Source: Planctomycetota bacterium
Lineage (GTDB): Bacteria; Planctomycetota; Planctomycetia; Pirellulales; Thermoguttaceae
NCBI GenBank assembly: GCA_015661985.1
Contig: DQVB01000125.1
Coordinates: 1-22,155, forward strand
Direction: 5' to 3'
DNA: 22,155 nt
The notes beneath the pieces were generated by a model that saw only the letters and a list, made by a program, of their open reading frames with translations, was not told the origin of the DNA and did not search any database. Positions 13,047 through 19,345 of the stretch are shown piece after piece (the stretch's first letter is position 1; every line of letters begins with the position of its first letter). Position numbers and translations under genes: made by a program.

Positions 13047-14246
13047 ATGTTTGAACGGGAAGTGAATCCCCAGCGGGTGACGGAAGCCGAGATTGTGGTG
13101 GTGATCCCTTCGTACAACGAAGCGGACTCCATCGCGCACCCCACGCGCATGGCCGACCAGGGCCTGTGTCGCTATTTCGGCGGCAGGAAAAGTGTGATCA
13201 TCAACACGGACAATGCATCGCCGGACGGCACGGAGGAGGCCTTTCTGGGGACCGAGACGCAGGTACCGAAGATCTACATCACGACACCGGCGAACACGCC
13301 GGGCAAGGGGTGGAATTTCGCCAACGCCTTCCGCAAGAGTTGCGTACTCGGAGCCCGGGCCCTGGTTTGCGTGGACGCCGACCTGTTGTCGATCACGCCG
13401 GAGTGGATGCAGTACATGGCGGGCCCCGTATTGGACGAAGGCATCGATTATCTGGCTCCCCTCTATGCCCGGCACAAGTACGACGGAACGATCACCAACA
13501 ACATCTGCTACCCGCTGATTTACGGGATTTTCGGCTGGGATATCCGCCAGCCGATCGGTGGCGATTTCGCCCTTTCCGGACGGCTGGCCCAGCATCTGGT
13601 CAGCGTGCCCTGGCACCGGACCACCCACCACTACGGAGTGGACATCTTCATGACCATGAACGCGCTGTTGGGCGACTTCCGGGTGGCTCAGGTGGGGCTG
13701 GGCTCCAAGGTCCACAAGCCCAGCGCCCCGAAGCTGGGACCGATGTTCGTCCAGGTGGTCAGCACGGCGCTGTTGACCGTGGTGGAGAATTTCCACCGGT
13801 GGAAGGACGTCACTTCGGTGAGGCGGACGCCGGTGTTCGGGTTGAGCGAGTTGGGGCCGGCCCAGGAGCTGGAGGTGGACCGGGACGCCATCCGGCGCAA
13901 CGCGGTGGAAGGGTTCAAGGCCACGCGCGAGGAGCTGAGTACGTGTTTGAGCCGGCCGGTGCTGGAGCGGGTGGAGCGGACCTTTGCCGAGCCGGATGGG
14001 CCGCGCATCGATACCGAGCTGTGGGTGGATATCCTGTTCGACATGATCGTGGCCTTCGGCCGAGGCGAAGACCCCCCGCGACTGGCCGAATCGATGCGGG
14101 GTCTCTACTTCGGCCGCGTGTACAGCTTCATGAACGAGACGTGGGAGCTGTCCAGCGCCGAGTGCGAAGAGCCGATTCGACAGCAGGGGGTGCGGGTGTT
14201 CCAGCGGCGAGACGAGCTGCGGCGGCGATTGGAAGCATTGCGGTGA
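13047..14246 (+). CDS. Glucosylglycerate synthase-like glycosyltransferase (GT-A fold)
   Basis: 399 aa. I chose ATG at 13047, where family-like sequence begins; AAGGA motifs lie upstream, and an in-frame ATG at 12999 is possible. The GT-A domain shows IPSYNE (20-25), PGKGWNF (85-91), VDADL (109-113, the metal-binding DxD-type motif), ITPEW (116-120), APLYARHKYDGTITN (137-151), RQPIGGDFALSG (167-178). This combination is what I recall for the glucosylglycerate synthase family (Ggs of Persephonella), related to GT78/GT81 mannosyl- and glucosyl-(3-phospho)glycerate synthases. The C-terminal ~130 residues are helical. The likely reaction is nucleotide-sugar plus D-glycerate giving glucosylglycerate, in the cytoplasm. 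The convergent neighbour is an MggS-like enzyme, which would use that product. Substrate assignment is inferred; glucosyl-3-phosphoglycerate synthase is the main alternative. Confidence 0.8.
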   Translation: MFEREVNPQRVTEAEIVVVIPSYNEADSIAHPTRMADQGLCRYFGGRKSVIINTDNASPDGTEEAFLGTETQVPKIYITTPANTPGKGWNFANAFRKSCVLGARALVCVDADLLSITPEWMQYMAGPVLDEGIDYLAPLYARHKYDGTITNNICYPLIYGIFGWDIRQPIGGDFALSGRLAQHLVSVPWHRTTHHYGVDIFMTMNALLGDFRVAQVGLGSKVHKPSAPKLGPMFVQVVSTALLTVVENFHRWKDVTSVRRTPVFGLSELGPAQELEVDRDAIRRNAVEGFKATREELSTCLSRPVLERVERTFAEPDGPRIDTELWVDILFDMIVAFGRGEDPPRLAESMRGLYFGRVYSFMNETWELSSAECEEPIRQQGVRVFQRRDELRRRLEALR

Positions 14247-14270
14247 TGGCTTGGGCGGTGCCCGGCGAGT

Positions 14271-14293
14271 GGTGGGTGCCACGGAGACGGCAC
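14271..14293. repeat. GGTGGGTGCCAC-type hairpin between convergent glycosyltransferase genes
   Basis: GGTGGGTGCCACGG followed by AGACGGCAC; TGCC and GGCA form a short imperfect stem. It lies between the two convergent stop codons, where bidirectional termination is expected. It resembles the other GTGGGTG elements in the window. Confidence 0.3.
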
Positions 14294-14380
14294 GTCGCTG
14301 TTCGACCTGGCGGACGGGCCGGGCTCGCCCCAGCCGTCGGACATCCGCCCTGGCGGCCCGATCACAGCCGCTACCGACCC

Positions 14381-15676
14381 TCACAGGTCATCCAGACCGG
14401 TGAAGTGGGTGATCAGCGATCGAAGCTTGCGCCGCAAGACCGAGTAGCTGAAGAACTGCTTGCCCAGCTGGAAATTCCGGTCCACCATCTCCTGGCGGTA
14501 GGCGTGGTCTTCGATCACCCGGCGGACCTCTTCCAGCACACTCCGAGTGAGGAAGCCGTTCATCGCCACCACGCGAAACCCCTTCGGCTCAATGTCCGAA
14601 ATGAAGATCGCGTACCGGTTCACCAGGACCGGCTTGCGGAAGTAGAAGGCCTCCAAAAGCGCGTTCCCGAATCCCTCATAGAGGCTGGGATAGGTAATCA
14701 GGTCGGCTTGGGCGTACACGTCGGCCAGACTGATGCCGTCGTCGCTGGCCGCCCCTGTGGTGGCCAGTGGGTCGGCCGAGCGGACTTCGGTGTACACGAA
14801 TCGCAGGTCAACCCCTGACTGCTCGGCCAGCTCAATCAGTGCGGTGTGGTACTCCTGTCCTTCATCCCCCGTTTCATGGGAAACAATAAGCTTGCAGCGG
14901 GGGTTCCTGAGCTGGGAAACCAGGGCGATCGAATGTTCGATACCCTTGCGGGGGACCACCCGGGTGGGCTGCAGGATCATGATGTCGTCCGGTTCCAGTC
15001 CGATGTGTTCCCGGAAATCGATCTTCGGCCGGGGTGGGTCCCCTTCTGCCCCTTCGAAATCGAGCACGTTGGGCACCAGCACCGAGGAGAGTCCCTTGCG
15101 CCATGCCAAATCCTGGCGGGCAAAACTGTTGATCGTCGCATGGGCGATCGACGGCAGCGTGGGGGGGAAGGCCATCGTCAGGATGTCCTCCACGGCGTTG
15201 ACCGAGAAACGGGGCCGCTCCCAGTAGAAATCGTGGTGGTGGGCGATGGTGGGAATCCCTGTCTCGGCGATGAAGTGGGTCAGGGCCACACCGAGCGGGA
15301 TGTGCATGGGGATACACAGGGCGTTCTGGACCACCAGCATGTCCAGCGAGAATTTCTCGACGAATTCGTACAGGGTGCCCTTCAGGAAATCGGCCACCTC
15401 AAAGATCTTCCGCGTCACGTCCGAGCGGCGGACGCGTGTGCCGAAAACCCGTTGGTTGATCCATACGTTGTCCGGGTGATAGAAGTAGGCCTCGGGCACC
15501 AGCATGCTGACGGCCGGGTCCCGGTCGAGCTTGCCCGCATACCAGTAGCTGATGTGCTTGTGGTCCCACAGGATTCTGGCCCACTTGGCACTCTCCAGAG
15601 AAACACCGTCGGTTCCTGCAAAACGCGTGGAAATGAAGCCGATGTTTTGGGACACGGGACTGGGGTCGCTGCTCAA
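14381..15676 (-). CDS. GT4 glycosyltransferase, mannosylglucosylglycerate synthase (MggS)-like
   Basis: 431 aa. The start is uncertain: the furthest in-frame start is TTG at 15676, GTG at 15655 is possible, and no good ribosome site is seen. Conserved sequence begins at residue 12 with IGFISTRFAGTDGVSLES. The GT-B/GT4 features are QPTRVVPRKGIE (236-247, start of the donor domain) and YPSLYEGFGNALLEA (329-343, the E-x7-E motif with Glu334 and Glu342). AHHHDFYWERPRF (145-157) lies in the acceptor domain. The TRFAGTDGVSLESAKW opening is what I remember from mannosylglucosylglycerate synthases, which transfer mannose from GDP-mannose to glucosylglycerate. It is not the opening of BshA or of sucrose/trehalose synthases. 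The opposite convergent gene encodes the enzyme expected to make its acceptor. Function is inferred from memory of the family plus context. Confidence 0.78.
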   Translation of the reverse strand: MSSDPSPVSQNIGFISTRFAGTDGVSLESAKWARILWDHKHISYWYAGKLDRDPAVSMLVPEAYFYHPDNVWINQRVFGTRVRRSDVTRKIFEVADFLKGTLYEFVEKFSLDMLVVQNALCIPMHIPLGVALTHFIAETGIPTIAHHHDFYWERPRFSVNAVEDILTMAFPPTLPSIAHATINSFARQDLAWRKGLSSVLVPNVLDFEGAEGDPPRPKIDFREHIGLEPDDIMILQPTRVVPRKGIEHSIALVSQLRNPRCKLIVSHETGDEGQEYHTALIELAEQSGVDLRFVYTEVRSADPLATTGAASDDGISLADVYAQADLITYPSLYEGFGNALLEAFYFRKPVLVNRYAIFISDIEPKGFRVVAMNGFLTRSVLEEVRRVIEDHAYRQEMVDRNFQLGKQFFSYSVLRRKLRSLITHFTGLDDL

Positions 15677-15774
15677 TAGGATGGTTATTCTGGCCCAAGA
15701 ACTACAATCGGGCTCCGGGAGGGCCCGCCTGTAGCGGGATCGGACAACTTGCCCGTACCCGCGAAGTCAATCTA

Positions 15775-16668
15775 CTAGTAACAAATAACGCAATCGCTCA
15801 ACTCGGCAAGACGAGTAACGATCAGATCGGGGCGGATTCCCGCCACCAGGGCCTCATCCTCCCGCGACCGGTAGCTGCGGCGGTCCCCGGCAAACAGTGC
15901 CGTGCGGAACCCCACTTGGCGGGCCGGCAGCACGTCGTTCAGCATGTCGTTGCCCACGTAGAGCACTTCGCTGGGCGCGATCTCCCGTCGCTGCAGCTCC
16001 TCGGCGGCCAGCCGATGCATGAAGGTCCCCGGCTTGGCCCTCCCGTACTGGTACGAGTAATACTGCAAAGCGGGATCGAACCCCAAGTCTTCCGGTGTCC
16101 TGCCCACCAGTCCCACGAACAGGGCCGGCGTGTAAAACTGGGCGTTGCTGATCACCCCCAGCAGTTTGCCATGGCTCCGCAGCCGGGCCAAACAGCTTTC
16201 CAGCCCTGGCATGGGCCAGACCGGATTGACCCTGGCTTCGTACTCCACGGCCAACCGCCTCAGCTCGTCGTCGGTCCAGGGGCCCCCGCAGATCAGGGCT
16301 TGGTCGGCCAGCCCCGCCAGCACCTCGGCCCAGATCCGAACCACATCGACCTCGGGATAATCGACGCCCTCAAGTTGCAGCTGCCGGTGGGTGCAGCGGA
16401 TCCGCTGGGCGAGAAGATCCAAAGCGACCTGGGGACGGCCCCGAAGAGTCATGCCACAGGCGGTCAAGGCTTCACGCAAAGCCTCCTGGCAATCCGACGC
16501 CCCGCACGTGCCCACCTCTCCACTGCCGCTAATCAGAAGTGTGCCATAGACGTCAAACAGCACGGCCCGCAGCCCCGGCAAAGGCAAGAGCTGAGACGGA
16601 CAGCCGACGGGCTCCGGCTCCAGCGGGCGGCTGAGGCGGCGAAAGATCTCGGCATACTGGTCGCACAT
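15775..16668 (-). CDS. HAD superfamily hydrolase (phosphatase-like)
   Basis: 297 aa from ATG at 16668. The frame stays open up to a TTG at 16857, but the extra 63 residues are low in family character, so I prefer the ATG, although its ribosome site is weak. HAD motif I is LFDVYGTLL (37-45) with Asp39 as nucleophile; motif II is VISNAQ; motif III lies around GRAKPGTFMH; motif IV is YVGNDMLNDVLPAR. The long cap between motifs I and II (about 110 residues, helical) is C1-type. Tyr replaces the second Asp of a DxD motif, as in haloacid-dehalogenase-type and some phosphatase members. It lies between the GT4 and the PIG-L deacetylase on the same strand. A sugar-phosphate phosphatase role, possibly for a phosphoglycerate glycoside, is conceivable but unproven. 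Confidence 0.82.
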   Translation of the reverse strand: MCDQYAEIFRRLSRPLEPEPVGCPSQLLPLPGLRAVLFDVYGTLLISGSGEVGTCGASDCQEALREALTACGMTLRGRPQVALDLLAQRIRCTHRQLQLEGVDYPEVDVVRIWAEVLAGLADQALICGGPWTDDELRRLAVEYEARVNPVWPMPGLESCLARLRSHGKLLGVISNAQFYTPALFVGLVGRTPEDLGFDPALQYYSYQYGRAKPGTFMHRLAAEELQRREIAPSEVLYVGNDMLNDVLPARQVGFRTALFAGDRRSYRSREDEALVAGIRPDLIVTRLAELSDCVICY

Positions 16669-16871
16669 CGGCACAAAAGGCTTTCCCCATGATCCATCGG
16701 GCGGCTGCGCTGTCCCGTGGCCGAAATCGTGCCCGCTGGCTGACCCGTTGTCAACCAATCCCAGGATGCTGCGGAGCCCACGATCAGGTGAATCCTCCCC
16801 GCCGCCCCGGGCCGTGAACCGTTTGGGCAAGCGGGCAACGAGGCCTTTCAGCTCCAACCCGGCGTCGCCGC

Positions 16872-17561
16872 TCAGACCAAGGCGACCAGCGTGGTCAAGC
16901 CGATCGGCTCCCGACAGGCGAACCCCTCGCCATACTTTGTCCCGATGGCGAATCCCCAGACGGAGGCAATCTCACGGAGCCGATCCAGGATCGTAGGCGG
17001 CTGGCTGGGCCGCCCCTCCACAAATTGGCTGCGATAACATCGTATCGCCGCCAGCTTTTGCTCCCAGTGCTCGCTGATGTCGAGAATAAAGGCAGGTTGG
17101 GGGATCTGGTGAAGATGGAAGGCGTAGTAGTAGAAGATCCGTTCGGGGTAATGGGGTGTGCCGGGTAGATCCGTTTTGGTCAGTTTGGCCCAGAACCGCG
17201 CTGCTTCCACCAATTCAGTGGCAGCCACATGGTCGGGATGTGCGTCCACCCAATAGGGTGCGAAGACCCACCGTGGGCGGGTACGGCGGAATACGCTGGC
17301 CACCTGGGCCCGGGCGTCCAGCGTATGCTCGAGGCGGCGGTTGGGCAGCCCGAGATTCTCTCGCCAATCCAGCCCCAGGACCCGTGTGGCCGACTGCGTC
17401 TCGCGGGCACGAACCTCTGGGGCACCGAAGGGGGTAGGTTCCCCAGAGGTCAGATCGAGCACGCCGACTCGCCAGCCTTCGGACTTCAGTTTCAGGATAG
17501 CCCCGCCAGCGCCCAATTCGGCGTCATCCGGGTGGGGTGAGACGACCAGTACATCCAGCAT
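16872..17561 (-). CDS. PIG-L family deacetylase, BshB1-like
   Basis: 229 aa, the usual length for BshB1. ATG at 17561-17559, with GAGGAG 7 nt upstream. SPHPDDAELGAGG (8-20) holds the zinc ligands His10 and Asp13, with the catalytic Asp12; AHPDH (107-111) supplies the third ligand, His111. VLDLTSGEPTPFG, EVRARET, REN-LGLPN, YRSQF and IGTKYGEGF all follow the pattern of BshB1, which deacetylates GlcNAc-malate in bacillithiol synthesis. The C-terminal YGEGF segment is especially BshB1-like. Other PIG-L enzymes act on GlcNAc-inositol, lipid A-like or glycan substrates, and no bshA or bshC is in the window, so I leave the symbol blank. The ribosome site lies inside a strong hairpin. It is the first gene of the minus-strand set that continues to the HAD hydrolase after 203 bp. 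Confidence 0.87.
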   Translation of the reverse strand: MLDVLVVSPHPDDAELGAGGAILKLKSEGWRVGVLDLTSGEPTPFGAPEVRARETQSATRVLGLDWRENLGLPNRRLEHTLDARAQVASVFRRTRPRWVFAPYWVDAHPDHVAATELVEAARFWAKLTKTDLPGTPHYPERIFYYYAFHLHQIPQPAFILDISEHWEQKLAAIRCYRSQFVEGRPSQPPTILDRLREIASVWGFAIGTKYGEGFACREPIGLTTLVALV

Positions 17562-17904
17562 CCCTTGGCTCCTCGATCGGCAAACCGTTCGAGGAGCATT
17601 CTACGATCTTCGCCCCATCGGGTGTACGTGCGGCAGCCGTAACAGCGCGGCCCGTCGGCTCTGCTCGACCCGGGGGCGTTGGTGGTCCCAGCATCCATGC
17701 GAGTCGGCGCAGGACGCTTCCACACCCGGCGCGGGGCCACTACAATCGGCCGGGCAGCCCGGGTGTTGGCTGGTGTGTTTGTCACGGTCGCTGTCCAGTC
17801 GACCGAGGCGGCTCGGCCGGGCGCCAGCGGAAAAGCCAAACCGTCTTCGGTACGGCGCGGCAGACAAACTGGAAAGAGACGCCCCAGCGGGAAGGACGAC
17901 GCAG
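17562..17904. other. 343-bp divergent region between BshB1-like gene and purD
   Basis: No supported gene; the purD frame is open upstream but has no family sequence. It contains the hairpin at 17568-17597, a minus-strand -10-like TAGAAT (17603-17598) with a weak -35, and a plus-strand TACAAT (17741-17746) that could be a purD -10 without a clear -35. Confidence 0.5.
17568..17597 (-). promoter_or_regulatory. Hairpin that covers the ribosome binding site of the BshB1-like gene
   Basis: GCTCCTCG (17568-17575) is perfectly complementary to CGAGGAGC (17590-17597); inner CGG/CCG extends it to a 13-bp stem with one mismatch and a 4-nt loop. On the minus strand the 3' arm contains the GAGGAG ribosome site and the 5' arm is its exact anti-site. 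If the transcript starts upstream of 17597, translation would be blocked until the stem opens. If TAGAAT at 17603-17598 is the -10, transcription starts inside the 5' arm and only the inner part forms. Confidence 0.45.
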
Positions 17905-19203
17905 ATGAACGTGCTGGTGATCGGCGGTGGTGGAAGGGAGCATGCGCTGGCCTGGAGAATCGCTCAGAGCCCGCGAGTCGAACGGGTGCTGGTCGCCCCG
18001 GGCAACGCCGGGACGGCCGAAGATGCTGAAAACGTAGGCGTTTCGGCTACGGATTTTCCCGGCCTTGTCCGTGTAGTGCGGCAGAACGATGTGGAGCTGA
18101 CCGTCGTGGGCCCCGAGGCACCGCTGGCCGCGGGCATCGTGGACGCCTTCCACGCGGAGAACTTGCGTGTCTTCGGCCCGACGAAGCTGGCCGCGGAACT
18201 GGAGGCCAGCAAGGTCTTCTGCAAGACCCTGCTTCGCAAAGCCAACGTGCCCACAGCTGAGTTCAGGACGTTCGACAGCGCCGAGGAGGCCAGCCGGTAT
18301 CTCCAGGATCGGGAAGACATGCCCGTGGTGGTCAAAGCCGATGGGTTGGCTGCGGGCAAGGGTGTGATGGTTTGCGACGATCGCCACCAGGCCCTCGACG
18401 CCGTACGCCGCATCGCTCAGGAGCGTCAGTTCGGCGCCGCCGGCGACCGTTTGGTGATTGAAGAACGGCTGCACGGCGAAGAGGCCAGCGTGCTGGCTAT
18501 CACCGACGGCCGGACGATCGTCACGCTCCAGCCGGCTCAGGACCACAAGCCGGCCTACGACGGGGACAGGGGGCCCAACACCGGCGGCATGGGCGCCTAT
18601 TCACCCGCCCCGGTCGTGGACGATGCCATGCTGCATTGGATTGAAGAACACATCTTCGTCCCCACCGTGCACACGATGAACCGCATCGGCCGCCCCTTCC
18701 GTGGCGTCCTCTACGCCGGGTTGATGATCACAGGCCAAGGCCCCAAAGTGTTGGAGTTCAACGTCCGGTTCGGCGATCCGGAATGCCAACCGCTCGTGAT
18801 GCGCCTGCAGACCGATCTGGTGGAGCTGCTCGACCTGGCCGTCGAGGGAAGGCTGAACGAGATCGACGAGCTCGAGTGGGACCCGCGTGCGGCCGTGTGC
18901 GTGGTGATGGCCAGTGAAGGGTATCCGGGACAGTACAGCAAGGGGCATCCGATTCGGGGACTGGATGAGGCGGCCCAGCTGCCGGACGTCAAGGTCTTTC
19001 ACGCTGGGACGAAGCGCGCCGACGGCCAGGTGGTCACGGCCGGCGGGCGGGTATTGGGCGTGACCGCTCTGGGGGAGAACATCGCCCAGGCCAAACGCAA
19101 CGCGTACTCGGCCGTGCGCTGTATCCGATGGCGCGGAGCTTGGTGCCGTAAGGACATTTCGGACAAAGCCCTCCAGCGACCCCAGGTACCTGGGTCCAGT
19201 TGA
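17905..19203 (+). CDS. purD: Phosphoribosylamine--glycine ligase (GAR synthetase)
   Basis: 432 aa, normal length. ATG at 17905, with GAAGGA 8 nt upstream; the frame is open far upstream but PurD homology starts exactly at MNVLVIGGGGREHALAW. It catalyses the second step of de novo purine synthesis, ATP-dependent joining of phosphoribosylamine and glycine. Domains in order: N-terminal Rossmann-like domain (GGGGREHA, 7-14; VAPGNAGTAEDAENV), ATP-grasp domain with VVVKADGLAAGKGVMV, the PAQDHKPAYDGDRGPNTGGMGAYSP stretch and VLEFNVRFGDPECQ with the metal/ATP ligands, then the C-terminal beta-barrel-like domain (VFHAGTKR, TAGGRVLGVTALG) ending in IRWRGAWCRKDIS, the variant of the usual 'I-x-F-x-G-x-x-x-R-x-D-I-G' end. 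All key motifs are intact. No other purine gene lies beside it. Confidence 0.97.
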   Translation: MNVLVIGGGGREHALAWRIAQSPRVERVLVAPGNAGTAEDAENVGVSATDFPGLVRVVRQNDVELTVVGPEAPLAAGIVDAFHAENLRVFGPTKLAAELEASKVFCKTLLRKANVPTAEFRTFDSAEEASRYLQDREDMPVVVKADGLAAGKGVMVCDDRHQALDAVRRIAQERQFGAAGDRLVIEERLHGEEASVLAITDGRTIVTLQPAQDHKPAYDGDRGPNTGGMGAYSPAPVVDDAMLHWIEEHIFVPTVHTMNRIGRPFRGVLYAGLMITGQGPKVLEFNVRFGDPECQPLVMRLQTDLVELLDLAVEGRLNEIDELEWDPRAAVCVVMASEGYPGQYSKGHPIRGLDEAAQLPDVKVFHAGTKRADGQVVTAGGRVLGVTALGENIAQAKRNAYSAVRCIRWRGAWCRKDISDKALQRPQVPGSS

Positions 19204-19235
19204 CCGGAGAGCAGCAAACAGAGGAGGAAACGACG

Positions 19236-19316
19236 GCCCGCCGAGCCTGCGTCGGCCGGGCTGAGAGGCATGGGCGCGTCGCGCCCTTGGCGTTGGCGGA
19301 AATGCCCAAGGGGCAT
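19236..19316. other. Three consecutive hairpins between purD and the GH106-like gene
   Basis: In the 142-bp gap: GCCCGCCGA (19236-19244) with TCGGCCGGGC (19252-19261), one bulge; GGGCG (19272-19276) with CGCCC (19282-19286); ATGCCC (19302-19307) with GGGCAT (19311-19316). None has a T-run. They may end purD transcription or form a structured leader for the next gene. A CTGAGA between the first two recalls the TPP riboswitch, but the rest of that riboswitch is absent. Confidence 0.35.
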
Positions 19317-19345
19317 CCAGGCAGATCGCCGAGGGAGGAGCCATA

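Noticed and set aside
16669..16857. N-terminal 63-residue extension of the HAD hydrolase from a TTG
   Set aside because: No ribosome site and no family-like sequence; the ATG at 16668 begins the usual N-terminal segment (YAEIFRRLSRPLEPEP). Kept as an alternative only.
14381..17561. GT4 plus PIG-L deacetylase read as a BshA/BshB bacillithiol pair
   Set aside because: The GT4 protein opens with IGFISTRFAGTDGVSLES, unlike BshA (which has a GGSGVVATELG-type start); only the deacetylase resembles the bacillithiol enzyme.
17341..17904. In-frame upstream extension of purD (about 188 codons)
   Set aside because: PurD homology begins exactly at the ATG at 17905 with a good ribosome site. The extension overlaps the BshB1-like gene antisense and has no domain.
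19260..19320. CTGAGA motif suggesting a TPP riboswitch before the GH106-like gene
   Set aside because: The required second half (CCTGA...GTAGGGA-like segment) and the P1 closing stem are absent; the downstream gene has no link to thiamine.
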